NCBI GenBank assembly: GCA_965371245.1
Contig: CBDUXT010000062.1
Coordinates: 1-36,347, forward strand
Reading direction: 5' to 3'
DNA length: 36,347 nt
DNA from: CBDUXT01 sp965371245
Lineage (GTDB): Bacteria > Planctomycetota > Phycisphaerae > UBA1845
Shown: one piece after another, positions 23,036-31,986 of the stretch
How the letters are laid out: every line of letters begins with the position of its first letter
Position numbering within the stretch: position 1 is the first letter of the stretch
The notes under the pieces: generated by a model
Database searches by the model: none
Told to the model about the DNA's origin: nothing
The model's input: the letters and a program-made list of their open reading frames with translations, nothing else
Position numbers and translations under genes: made by a program

Positions 23036-24512
23036 ATGGCCGCTTCGGAACCATCCTGTTTTTTTTAACGCTGTGTCCATCGCTACGTTCGGTGTCTTGG
23101 TGCAGGGCTGCGCGCTGTATCGCGACGGAACGCACGAAGTCTCCACCTACCTCATGCAGCGGACGGAAGCGCGCGAGGACGTGGCAGATGTTTATGCCCG
23201 AACACCGCAAGCAGAACCTGGCAAGTCAACGCCTGACACAGAGCCTTCCATCAAACCGCCGTCGTATAAGCGCCTTCGCGACTTCATCGTGCTGGCGCTG
23301 GAGCGCAATCCGGATATGAAGGCCTCCGAGGAGACTGCTCGTTCGAAGGTAGAGCGCATCCGTCAGGTCACGGCACTGCCCGATCCGTTCTTGAGCATGA
23401 AGATTCTGCCCGAGCCGGTCCGGACGGCCGAGGGGGACAACTTCTTCATCATGGGTGTGTCCCAGAAGCTACCCGTTCCGGAGAAGCTCGACCGTGCCGG
23501 TCGCGTGGCCTTTGAAGAAACACGCATCGCCTTGCAGCGGTGGCAGGCCACGCGGCTACGCGTTATCTCGGATGTCAAGCGAGCCTATTTCCAACTCTAC
23601 GTCGTCGATCGCAGCATCGACGTGACGCAGGCCAACCAGGATCTTGTGCGCGGCCTCATCGACGTGGCTCGCTCCCAGGTCGCCGTCGGACGCCCCAGTC
23701 AGGACGACGTGTTGCGCGCTCAGGTGGAGCTCTCCAACCTCGAAGCCGAACTCATCACCTTGAGACAGCGGCGTGTCACGATCGTCGCCCGTTTGAACGA
23801 GATCCTTGACCGTCAGCCACAAACCGAGATCGCGACCCCTGACGAATTCAGTATCCGGGATGTCGATCTCGCCATCGACGATCTGCTGAATAAGGCCGTC
23901 GATGCCAACCCTGACTTGAAGCGAATCAGGCATCAGATCGAGCGCGACCGAGAATCCCTGGAGCTCGCCAGGCTTGCGTACTGGCCTGACTTCGCCATTG
24001 GATTCGAGTGGATGCAAATGGATCCACGCGGTGCGTTCGAGGCGCCCCGGAATCCCGCGACCGGCCAGCGCCCTGTCACGCCTCAACTCAGCGAGGACGG
24101 GAGCGACAACTGGGCGATCACGTTCGGCTTCAGCCTGCCAATTTGGTATGACAAGATCAAGGGCGGGATCGAAGAAGCAACACGGCGACTTGCCGCCTCG
24201 CGCGCGCAGTACCGGTCCACGGAGAATCGCGTCGAGTTCGCCGTTGAGGATGCCCTGGAGCGCGTCGGGGCTCAGCAGGAGCTTGCCCGGTTGTTTAGAG
24301 ACACGATCATTCCGCAGGCCGAGCAGACCTATCGCGTGTCGCAGGCCTCGTACACCGCGGGGACGAGCGACTTCCTGTACGTCATCGACAACTGGCGCAA
24401 GTGGCTCGTCTTCACGATCCAGTACTATCGCTCAATGGGCGAGCTTGAGCGAAGCGTCGCCGATCTTGAGCAGGCCATCGGACTGAGCCTGACCGAGGCG
24501 GGAGGACCATAA
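23028..24512 (+). CDS. TolC-family outer-membrane efflux lipoprotein (CusC-like)
   Basis: This is the predicted outer-membrane channel of the tripartite metal exporter. A lipobox LVQGC puts the lipidated cysteine at C28, as in CusC/OprM. The mature part shows the two-fold helical hairpin pattern of TolC proteins: LRDFIVLALERNPDMKASEETARSKVERIRQVTALPDP, then long coiled segments around 160-250 and 390-480, including QAEQTYRVSQASYTAGTSDFLYVIDNWRKWL. It has 494 residues, usual for the family (about 460-490). The start ATG 23028 has a strong ribosome site. Its stop overlaps the adaptor start by one base (TAATG), so the genes are coupled. Confidence 0.93.
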   Translation: MDKWPLRNHPVFFNAVSIATFGVLVQGCALYRDGTHEVSTYLMQRTEAREDVADVYARTPQAEPGKSTPDTEPSIKPPSYKRLRDFIVLALERNPDMKASEETARSKVERIRQVTALPDPFLSMKILPEPVRTAEGDNFFIMGVSQKLPVPEKLDRAGRVAFEETRIALQRWQATRLRVISDVKRAYFQLYVVDRSIDVTQANQDLVRGLIDVARSQVAVGRPSQDDVLRAQVELSNLEAELITLRQRRVTIVARLNEILDRQPQTEIATPDEFSIRDVDLAIDDLLNKAVDANPDLKRIRHQIERDRESLELARLAYWPDFAIGFEWMQMDPRGAFEAPRNPATGQRPVTPQLSEDGSDNWAITFGFSLPIWYDKIKGGIEEATRRLAASRAQYRSTENRVEFAVEDALERVGAQQELARLFRDTIIPQAEQTYRVSQASYTAGTSDFLYVIDNWRKWLVFTIQYYRSMGELERSVADLEQAIGLSLTEAGGP

Positions 24513-27409
24513 TGGGCGGAATCTGGAACAGGGGATTCAGAATGACAGGAGTCAAAAGCGGTGATCCAACAGGCAGGTTGACTGTTCACTTCTCGCCGCC
24601 GGCCGTCCACCATTCGTCGATCCGTCGAAGTGGACGTGCGTCCGTGACCCTTCTGATCGCGACTGTTACGTTGGCGGCGGGCGCCGTAGGTGGATACTGG
24701 CTGCCGAAACGCTTCGGAACAACGGCTTCCGCCGCCAGCACAACGGGCGCGGACACTGACGGAACGGCCGCAAGCAACGACGAGCTGTGGTACACGTGCG
24801 GCATGCACCCGAATGTTCTTCAGAAGGGCTCGGGCGACTGCCCCATCTGCCAGATGAAGCTCACCCCGCTCAAGAAAGACGACGATGCGGACGGCGATGC
24901 CGGTGCATCGAAGGAGCGAAAGGTGCTCTACTGGCGGGCTCCGATGGACCCGAATTACATTTCCGAGAAGCCGGGTAAGAGCCCCATGGGTATGGATCTG
25001 GTGCCGGTCTATGCCGACGAGGACGAATCACCGTCCGCGCACACGATTCGCATCGACCCCGTCACCATCCAGAACATGGGCATCCGCACGGCGACCGTTA
25101 AGCGCGGCCCACTGATCAAGACGATCCGGACCGTGGGGCGCGTCGATTACGACGAACAGCTCGTCACGTATGTCGATACGAAGTTCAGCGGATGGATCGA
25201 ACGGCTGGACGTCGATGAGACGGGCCAGCGCGTGGCCAAGGGCCAGCGGCTCTTCGGCGTCTACTCGCCTGAGCTGTACGCCGCGCAGCAGGAGTATCTT
25301 TCCGCCATTCAGACTCTACCGCGTCTCGAAGCAAGCACCTTCGCGCCGGCGCGCGAGGAGGCCGTCAAACTCGTTGACGCGGCCGTCACAAAGCTCAAGT
25401 ACTTCGACGTCTCGGACGAACAGATCGAAGCGCTTCGAGAAACGGGGAAGATCGAGAAGACGCTGACGATCCACTCGCCGGCTGGCGGCATCGTCACGGA
25501 GAAAATGGCCCTGGAGGGCATGCACGTCAAACCCGGCATGCGCCTCTACACGATCGCCGATCTGTCGCGGGTGTGGGTTTATGTGGACATCTACGAGTAC
25601 CAGCTCCCATGGATCAGCGTCGGACAATCCGCGACCATGACACTCCCGTACGTTCCGGGAAGGGAGTTCATCGGAAAGGTCATCTACGTCTATCCCTACC
25701 TTGAGCAGCAGACGCGGGTGATCAAGGCCCGCCTGGAATTCGAGAACCCGAGTATGGAACTCAAACCCGGCATGTACGCCAACATCAGATTGGAGTCGGA
25801 GCTGCAGCGCGACGCGATTCTCGTTCCCCGCGAGAGTTACATCGACTCAGGGACCCGACAGGTTGCATTTGTGGACCTGGGCAACGGGAAATTCTCGCCG
25901 CGCGACATCCAAGTCGGTGTCGAAGCCGAAAACGGTATGGTGGAAGTGCTTTACGGGCTCGATGAGGGCGAGGTCGTCGTCACCAGCGGCCAGTTCATGC
26001 TCGACGGGGAAAGCAAGCTGAAAGAGGCCGTTGCCAAGATGATGGAGGCGCAACGGGCCAAGATCACCAAACGCGCACCGATACCCGACGCTCACCCGGA
26101 CCACGACCCCGACAAGATGGCGATGGCCGACGCCATGACCATGCCACCCGGTACGGGCTACGCGTGTCCGATGGAAAGCCACGCCGACGAAACCGATCCG
26201 GCCGATCAGGGTCCCTATTTCTCCGAAAAGCCTGGAAAGTGCCCGCGTTGCGGGATGGAGTTCAAACCGCTCGATGACCTCAAATGGGTGCGCGCGCGGC
26301 GGGCGGCAGAAGGTGGCGATTTGGCGTACACTTGCCCGGACCACCAGCATGTCTTCTCTGAAACGGGGGGCGAGTGCCCACGCTGCGGCAAGGCCCTCAC
26401 ACCGTTTAAGGTGATGTACACCTGCCCCGATTCCGAGCATGCTTCAGCCATCAGCGCTTCACCCGGCAATTGCCCGCATTGCGGGCGGGGCATGGCCGCG
26501 TATCGTGGCGTGTGGCTGGACGAGAAGATGGCGTCCGCAAATGTGCCGGCTTCACCCGGTCTGGCCGATATGGCACCGTATCGATGCCCGACTCACCCGC
26601 TCGTGCATAGTGAGCAGCCGGCACACTGCACGATCTGCGGCGCCGAACTCGAATCGACAGCGATTGCGGCATCTGCCGAGGCCGACCGGAACTCCATCCC
26701 GTCCGGCGCCCAGTACACATGCTCGATGATTGAGTGCTGGCACTTCGCTGCCAAGCCGGGCGAGTGTCCGAAGTGCGGCATGCGTCTCAAGCCCCTTGAG
26801 GACGTGGGCTGGGCTAAGGAGCTTCTCGAAGAGCAGTCCGACCAGGCTGACGTCGCATACGTCTGCCCGATGCATCCGGAGGCAGTACGGTCTTCCGCGC
26901 CCGGCTCATGTTCCCAATGCGGCATGCAGCTCGTTAGGGAATCTGCGCTCAAGAGACCGACAGCGGCGCCGGAGCGCGTCGCGGTGCAGATGAACTACAT
27001 CATGGAGCACTACCTGGAGTTGCAGCGTCTGCTGGCTTCGGATCGAACCAAGGATCTGACATTGCACGCGCTCGGGCTCGTGTCGGCATCGGAGATCGTA
27101 TCCAAACACATCGCCGATCCGGGCACGAACCTCCCGCCGGAGGCGGCGGAGGCCGCCAACCGACTGCACGCCGCCGCGCTGCGGATAACCGGAAAACTGG
27201 ACGCCGATCGGGTGACGTTTGTCGAGTTGAGCGCCGCGGTGAGCACCCTCATCCAGCATGCACGGCCGGATCAAGTGCGGTGGCCGAAGCTGTATCTGTA
27301 CCACTGCCCGATGAGCAAGGGCGATTGGCTTCAACCCGCCGAAGAGAAGGCAAACCCCTATTACGGATTCAAGATGCTCAACTGCGGTGAGCTGAAGGGG
27401 GTTAAGTAG
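24512..27409 (+). CDS. CusB-like RND periplasmic adaptor with eight metal-binding modules
   Basis: This membrane-fusion protein links an RND pump to the outer-membrane channel. An N-terminal anchor lies at about 44-63. HMBD module 1 (93-119, CGMHP with CPICQM) and a Cys-less Met-type module 2 (139-167, APMDP with GKSPMGMD) are typical of CusB. The adaptor core (about 175-505) has the lipoyl/barrel-sandwich (VDTKFSGWIERLDVDETGQRV and IHSPAGGIV) and beta-barrel parts. Six further Cys modules follow at 550-587, 606-632, 636-664, 690-714, 735-762 and 783-808, each with an N-terminal Cys and a CxxC knuckle. Residues 825-960 resemble DUF3347, ending in HCPMSKGDWLQ and NPYYGFKMLNCGE. At 965 residues it is about twice the usual CusB length (E. 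coli CusB, about 407). It probably binds Cu or Ag in the periplasm and passes it to the pump. Confidence 0.92.
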   Translation: MGGIWNRGFRMTGVKSGDPTGRLTVHFSPPAVHHSSIRRSGRASVTLLIATVTLAAGAVGGYWLPKRFGTTASAASTTGADTDGTAASNDELWYTCGMHPNVLQKGSGDCPICQMKLTPLKKDDDADGDAGASKERKVLYWRAPMDPNYISEKPGKSPMGMDLVPVYADEDESPSAHTIRIDPVTIQNMGIRTATVKRGPLIKTIRTVGRVDYDEQLVTYVDTKFSGWIERLDVDETGQRVAKGQRLFGVYSPELYAAQQEYLSAIQTLPRLEASTFAPAREEAVKLVDAAVTKLKYFDVSDEQIEALRETGKIEKTLTIHSPAGGIVTEKMALEGMHVKPGMRLYTIADLSRVWVYVDIYEYQLPWISVGQSATMTLPYVPGREFIGKVIYVYPYLEQQTRVIKARLEFENPSMELKPGMYANIRLESELQRDAILVPRESYIDSGTRQVAFVDLGNGKFSPRDIQVGVEAENGMVEVLYGLDEGEVVVTSGQFMLDGESKLKEAVAKMMEAQRAKITKRAPIPDAHPDHDPDKMAMADAMTMPPGTGYACPMESHADETDPADQGPYFSEKPGKCPRCGMEFKPLDDLKWVRARRAAEGGDLAYTCPDHQHVFSETGGECPRCGKALTPFKVMYTCPDSEHASAISASPGNCPHCGRGMAAYRGVWLDEKMASANVPASPGLADMAPYRCPTHPLVHSEQPAHCTICGAELESTAIAASAEADRNSIPSGAQYTCSMIECWHFAAKPGECPKCGMRLKPLEDVGWAKELLEEQSDQADVAYVCPMHPEAVRSSAPGSCSQCGMQLVRESALKRPTAAPERVAVQMNYIMEHYLELQRLLASDRTKDLTLHALGLVSASEIVSKHIADPGTNLPPEAAEAANRLHAAALRITGKLDADRVTFVELSAAVSTLIQHARPDQVRWPKLYLYHCPMSKGDWLQPAEEKANPYYGFKMLNCGELKGVK

Positions 27410-27427
27410 GACGTTTGAGGTTAGAAG

Positions 27428-27453
27428 GTTAGAAGGTTGCAAGTTGAAGATTT
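27428..27453 (+). repeat. Left inverted repeat of the S23-type element
   Basis: This 26-bp A/T-rich arm (GTTAGAAGG...GAAGATTT) pairs with 27953-27978 at 23 of 26 positions. A GTTAGAAG word is repeated immediately upstream. Confidence 0.65.
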
Positions 27454-27471
27454 CAGATTGAAGAATTGCAG

Positions 27472-27840
27472 ATGGCGAGGATCGAACGATTTGAGAATAT
27501 CGAGGTTTGGCGAGATGCGAGAAACCTTGTCAAACAGATCTATGAGATTACCAACGCCGGACCGTTTGCACGAGATTTCGGCCTGCGAGACCAAATCCGG
27601 CGAGCAGGAGTTTCGACCATGTCCGATATCGCCGAAGGCTTTGAACGTGGAAGCAACAAGGATTTCATTCGATTTCTTTACATGGCCAAGGCTTCAGTCG
27701 GCGAGGTCCGCTCTCAACTGTACACCGCTATCGATGTCGGCTACTTGGAGCAGGAGTGCGCCGAGGAGGTTATGGTCGCGGCGCAATCGGTCTCCCGGCA
27801 GATTGCCGGTTTTATCAAGTACGTCAAGACTCCAACCTAA
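27472..27840 (+). CDS. Four-helix-bundle protein (S23/23S rRNA intervening-sequence family)
   Basis: This is a small cytoplasmic protein of the TIGR02436 four-helix-bundle family. Members are known inside intervening sequences of bacterial 23S rRNA genes and as solitary genes. The pattern is clear: FENIEVWRDARNLVKQIYEIT, then DFGLRDQIRRAGVSTMSDIAEGFERGSNKDFIRFLYMAKASVGEVRSQL, then IDVGYLEQECAEEVMVAAQSVSRQIAGFIKYV. It has 122 residues from ATG 27472; the TTG two codons upstream is an alternative. The molecular role is unknown. Here it lies between the adaptor and RND pump genes of the metal exporter, with an A/T-rich inverted repeat on each side. That suggests it belongs to the small element and not to the efflux system. 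Confidence 0.88.
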   Translation: MARIERFENIEVWRDARNLVKQIYEITNAGPFARDFGLRDQIRRAGVSTMSDIAEGFERGSNKDFIRFLYMAKASVGEVRSQLYTAIDVGYLEQECAEEVMVAAQSVSRQIAGFIKYVKTPT

Positions 27841-27952
27841 AGAGAGCAATTTGAGAATGGGCAACCAGCGCTACGTTGCAAGGTCCGGTCAGGGAATCTT
27901 GAACCTTCAACATTTAATCTTCAACCTTCGATATTCCAATCTTCAAATCTTC

Positions 27953-27978
27953 AAATCTTCAACTTTCAACTTTCCAAC
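27953..27978 (-). repeat. Right inverted repeat of the S23-type element
   Basis: This is the inverted partner of 27428-27453. Several further tandem-like CTTCAAAT/CTTCAAC words precede it (27900-27960), as if the arm had been extended by slippage. Confidence 0.65.
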
Positions 27979-27998
27979 TATCGGTGTAGAGCCATCCC

Positions 27999-30900
27999 AT
28001 GATTGCCAAGATCATCGAATACTGCTGCCGCAACCGCATGCTCGTGACGCTGTTCACGGGGTTCATCGTGTTGGGCGGCATCTGGACGATTTTCAACATC
28101 CGTCTTGATGCCATACCCGACCTCTCCGACGTTCAGGTGATCGTCTTCACCGAGTACCCGGGGCAGGCGCCGCAGGTCGTCGAGGATCAGGTCACGTATC
28201 CGCTGACGACTTCGATGCTGGCCGTGCCCTATGCCAAGGTCGTGCGCGGCTACTCCTTCTTCGGCTTCTCGTTCGTCTACATTATCTTCGAGGACGGCAC
28301 CGACATGTACTGGGCGCGATCGCGCGTCCTGGAGTATCTCAACTATGTGGCCGGCAAGCTCCCCAAGGGCATCACGCCGCAGCTAGGCCCGGACGCGACC
28401 GGCGTCGGCTGGGTTTACGAGTATTCGCTGCGAAATGGCTACTACTGCCCGCATCATGTCAATGGCATGTACCGCCATCCGAACGAGGCGGACAATTGGT
28501 ATGGAACGATTCAAGAAGCGCCTGAGGCTCTCCGCGCGGAGCTTGAGCGCGTGCGCATGTTTGAGCACGGCGGCATCTGCCCGTGGGACGGGGAAACCGA
28601 ACTGGTCCACGCCGAATACGACCTCTCGGAGCTGCGCAGCCTTCAGGATTGGTATCTGCGCTATGAGCTGACGACCGTCAATGGCGTGTCCGAGGTCGCC
28701 GCCATTGGTGGGTTCGTGCGTCAGTACCAAGTCGTGATCGATCCCGACCGCCTGCTCGCTTACAACATCCCTCTCAGCGCCGTCAAGATGGCCATCAAGA
28801 TGTCCAACAATGAGGTGGGCGGCCGCGTGCTCGAAATGTCCGAGACCGAATACATGGTGCGCGGGCGTGGATACCTGGCCGCTTTGACGGACGAACAGGT
28901 GCGGGAAGCGAAGGAGAAGGGGATTCTGCTCAGCCGCGTACGATCCCGGCAAGGAATCGAAGACCTCAAGAAGGTCGTCATTCGTGCGACGTCCACGGGT
29001 ACGCCGGTCTATTTGCGTGACCTTGCCGAAGTTCAACTCGGGCCGGAGCTGCGCCGCGGCATCGCGGAATCGGAAGGCGAAGGCGAGGTCGTCGGTGCCA
29101 TCGTCATCATGCGCTACGGCGAAAACGCATTGAAAGTCATCCGCGACACCAAGCGCAAGCTCGACGAACTCACGCAGGGGCTTCCTCCCGGTGTGGACAT
29201 TGTGACGGAGTACGATCGCTCCGCGCTGATCGAGCGCGCCGTCGAGAACCTCACTGAAAAACTCATTGAGGAGCTGATCGTCGTCGCTCTGGTCTGCGCC
29301 GTGTTCCTGCTCCACCTGCGTAGCGCATTGGTAGCGATCTTCGTCATTCCAACGGCGGTCCTCTCGAGCCTCCTCATCATGCAAATGATGGGGCTCAATG
29401 CGAACATCATGAGCCTGGGAGGCATCGCGATTGCCGTCGGCGCGATGGTCGATAGCTCAATCGTCATGGTGGAAAACGCGCACAAGCACTACGAGCGCGA
29501 CAGGGGCAAGAAACCCCACGTCGAGATTATCATCGACGCCGCAAAGGAAGTCGGCCCCACGCTTTTCTTTTCCATTCTCATCATTACCGTCAGCTTCATT
29601 CCCATCTTCGTGCTCGGCGAGCAGAGCGGGCGTTTGTTCAAGCCGCTGGCTTACACGAAGACCTTTGCAATGGGTGCGTCGGCGCTCCTGGCCATCACCA
29701 TCGTGCCGATCCTGATGATCTATTTCATCCGGGGGCGCATCCCCAACGAGCAGACCAACCCGATCAGCCGCACCCTTCAGCGCGTCTACGAGCCGTTCTT
29801 TTGGACGGCCATGAAGGGAAAGTACGTTACGCTTCTGATCGCAGCCGTGCTCGTGGCCACGGCGATCCTTCCCATGCAGGAGTACATTTTCGGTCGCCAG
29901 GTCATCGGGGAGAAGATTCCGTTCCTCAAACTGTCGAGCCAACTCGGCAGCGAGTTCATGCCGCCGCTCGACGAGGGCGACCTGCTCTACATGCCGACGA
30001 CCGACCCGGGCATCAGTGTGACCAAGGCGCGGGAACTGCTCCAGCAGACCGACGCGCTCATCGCGAGCTTCCCCGAAGTTCACCACGTGTTCGGTAAGAT
30101 CGGCCGCGCCGAAACCGCCACCGACCCGGCTCCGCTGAGCATGATCGAAACGACCATCATGCTCGAACAGGACAAGAGCAAGTGGCGCACACGGCACTTC
30201 GATCGGTGGTTCACGTTTCTACCTGCGTCGCTCAAGCATTACTCCGGGCTACACTACTTCTGGCCGGAAGAACGACCGATCACCATCTCGGAATTGTCGT
30301 ATGGCTACGATGACCGCGGGGAGCACATCCCGGGTCTCAACGAAGTCGTAGCGTTCCCGGGTCTGACCAATGCGTGGACCATGCCGATCAAGACCCGCAT
30401 CGACATGCTCTCCACAGGAATCAAGACGCCGGTTGGCATCAAGATCATGGGCGACGATTTGACCGTTCTCGGCGATCTGGCCGAGCGTATCGCATCGGCC
30501 GTGCGCGTCATGGACGGCACGCTCAGCGCCTACCCCGAGAAAACGGTTGGCGGCAACTACGTGGACTTCGACATCAACCGAGACGAAATCGCCCGCTATG
30601 GGCTACGGATTGATGACGTGCAGGACGTGATCCTGACAGCCATGGGCGGTATGAACATCACCTGGACGGTCGAAGGGCTGGAGCGGTATCCGGTCAATCT
30701 TCGCTACAAGCGGGAGCTTCGTGACAACATCCCGGCGCTGAAGCGAACGTTGGTGGCTACACCCTCCGGCGCTCAGGTCTCCTTGGCCCAGCTTGCGGAC
30801 ATTCGAATTCACAAGGGCCCCCCGGGGATCAAGAGCGAGAACGCGCGCAAGACAGCATGGATCCACGTTGACCTCACAACCTCTGATGTCGGCGGCTGGG

Positions 30901-31556
30901 TCAATCGCGCGAAGCAAGTCGTCGTGGAGCAGGTGGCGCTGCCGGCTGGCTACAACATCATCTGGTCCGGCCAATACGAGTACATCGAGGCCGCCAATAA
31001 GCGACTCGCAGTCGCCGTGCCGGCCGTGTTCGTCCTCATCGTCATGTTGCTCTACATCTCCCACAAGAGCTGGTTCGACGTGGGCGTCGTCCTGCTGGCG
31101 GTTCCCTTCAGCCTGATCGGCGCGATCTGGTTCATGCACTTCGCCGGCTACAACATGTCCCTGGCCGTATGGGTGGGGCTGATCGCCCTCGCCGGCCTTG
31201 ATGCGGAAACCGGCATGGTCATGCTGCTCTATCTGCACAACAGCTATGACAGGCGCAAGGCCGAAGGCCGGATGAACAGCCTGGCCGACCTCAAGGCGGC
31301 GATCCATGAGGGTGCCGTTATGCGTATCCGCCCCAAGACGATGACGGTCATGACCACCATGATGGGACTCGTACCGATCATGATCGGAACGGCCACCGGG
31401 TCGGATGTAATGAAACGAATGGCCGCGCCGATGTTCGGTGGATTGCTGACCAGCTTTATGATGGAGCTGTTGATCTACCCGGTCATTTTCCTGGTCGCCA
31501 AGCAGTTCGAGGTATGGCGCGCGCAGCGACGCGAGCAACGGGAGGCGATCGCGTAG
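27999..31556 (+). CDS. Heavy-metal efflux RND pump (CusA/CzcA family) with extra Cys/His insert
   Basis: This is a proton-driven inner-membrane pump that exports metal ions through the adaptor and TolC channel. It starts MIAKIIEYCCRNRMLVTLF with the first transmembrane helix at about 13-33. The family motif LDAIPDLSDVQV, the porter blocks and the transmembrane relay GAMVDSSIVMVENAHK (481-496, proton-relay Asp D485) are present. A second set of membrane helices lies near the C-terminus, including GLIALAGLDAETGMVMLLYLHNS. The 1185 residues exceed E. coli CusA (about 1047). One insert at about 147-205 has C150, H152, H153, H160 and C194 (YYCPHHVNGM, GGICPWDG). Another short insert lies near 290-320. 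It is separated from the adaptor gene by the S23 element. Confidence 0.94.
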   Translation: MIAKIIEYCCRNRMLVTLFTGFIVLGGIWTIFNIRLDAIPDLSDVQVIVFTEYPGQAPQVVEDQVTYPLTTSMLAVPYAKVVRGYSFFGFSFVYIIFEDGTDMYWARSRVLEYLNYVAGKLPKGITPQLGPDATGVGWVYEYSLRNGYYCPHHVNGMYRHPNEADNWYGTIQEAPEALRAELERVRMFEHGGICPWDGETELVHAEYDLSELRSLQDWYLRYELTTVNGVSEVAAIGGFVRQYQVVIDPDRLLAYNIPLSAVKMAIKMSNNEVGGRVLEMSETEYMVRGRGYLAALTDEQVREAKEKGILLSRVRSRQGIEDLKKVVIRATSTGTPVYLRDLAEVQLGPELRRGIAESEGEGEVVGAIVIMRYGENALKVIRDTKRKLDELTQGLPPGVDIVTEYDRSALIERAVENLTEKLIEELIVVALVCAVFLLHLRSALVAIFVIPTAVLSSLLIMQMMGLNANIMSLGGIAIAVGAMVDSSIVMVENAHKHYERDRGKKPHVEIIIDAAKEVGPTLFFSILIITVSFIPIFVLGEQSGRLFKPLAYTKTFAMGASALLAITIVPILMIYFIRGRIPNEQTNPISRTLQRVYEPFFWTAMKGKYVTLLIAAVLVATAILPMQEYIFGRQVIGEKIPFLKLSSQLGSEFMPPLDEGDLLYMPTTDPGISVTKARELLQQTDALIASFPEVHHVFGKIGRAETATDPAPLSMIETTIMLEQDKSKWRTRHFDRWFTFLPASLKHYSGLHYFWPEERPITISELSYGYDDRGEHIPGLNEVVAFPGLTNAWTMPIKTRIDMLSTGIKTPVGIKIMGDDLTVLGDLAERIASAVRVMDGTLSAYPEKTVGGNYVDFDINRDEIARYGLRIDDVQDVILTAMGGMNITWTVEGLERYPVNLRYKRELRDNIPALKRTLVATPSGAQVSLAQLADIRIHKGPPGIKSENARKTAWIHVDLTTSDVGGWVNRAKQVVVEQVALPAGYNIIWSGQYEYIEAANKRLAVAVPAVFVLIVMLLYISHKSWFDVGVVLLAVPFSLIGAIWFMHFAGYNMSLAVWVGLIALAGLDAETGMVMLLYLHNSYDRRKAEGRMNSLADLKAAIHEGAVMRIRPKTMTVMTTMMGLVPIMIGTATGSDVMKRMAAPMFGGLLTSFMMELLIYPVIFLVAKQFEVWRAQRREQREAIA

Positions 31557-31572
31557 AGGCGGTACAATCGGA

Positions 31573-31947
31573 ATGAAGAATCCAGCGACGGTAGCAAAGT
31601 TCCTTGCTCTCGCCATCACCAGTTCGGCGCTCGCCGTCCAAGGTTGCGCTGCTTCACGTCCACGCGGGCCTGGACCGGGTCAGGCGAAAACTGTCATGGG
31701 TTGCCAGCGATGCTACGATTTCGCGCTCACGTTTCCACGGGATGTGGAAAGACGCTGGCCTTGGGCACGTTCAAAGTTCGGTGGTACACACATGTGCGAG
31801 GGATGCTCATCACACATCGAGCTCTACACGCTCGATGGGAGGTCGATGATTCGCTGTCCAACCTGCGCCCCGGCCGGACAGGCATGTGACAAGTGTCGGT
31901 CGCCGGAGCCGCCGACGGAAGACGAACAAGGCACGAATGGGAAATGA
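31573..31947 (+). CDS. Small lipoprotein with four CxxC motifs
   Basis: I know no named family for this 124-residue protein. A signal peptide ends in a lipobox AVQGC, giving lipidated C25. The mature part has four CxxC pairs: C44/C47, C75/C78, C95/C98 and C105/C108. They look like two zinc-ribbon-like knuckle pairs, ending in a polar tail. It follows the RND pump by 16 bp and is probably in the same operon. A metal-binding or metal-sensing role on the envelope is an inference from the Cys pairs and the neighbours. Confidence 0.75.
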   Translation: MKNPATVAKFLALAITSSALAVQGCAASRPRGPGPGQAKTVMGCQRCYDFALTFPRDVERRWPWARSKFGGTHMCEGCSSHIELYTLDGRSMIRCPTCAPAGQACDKCRSPEPPTEDEQGTNGK

Positions 31948-31986
31948 TAAGCGGCCGCCATGGCCGATCGTTGAAGACGTGATTAC

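Larger units (their letters stand above)
27428..27978. mobile_element. Putative S23-type element: inverted repeats around a four-helix-bundle gene
   Basis: The left end (27428-27453) and right end (27953-27978) are 26-bp inverted copies matching at 23 positions; the right end reads AAATCTTCAACTT... . The flanks are A/T-rich with many GAAGTT/AACTTC-type words, unlike the GC-rich neighbours. The only gene inside is the S23-like one. It separates two genes (adaptor and RND pump) that are normally adjacent, so an insertion is the natural reading. Target duplication and an excision mechanism are not visible. Confidence 0.6.

Noticed and set aside
28383..29384. 333-residue minus-strand frame opposite the RND pump
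   Set aside because: It is the complement of a conserved CusA-type sequence, and its His/Asp-rich composition is what an antisense reading of such a gene gives.
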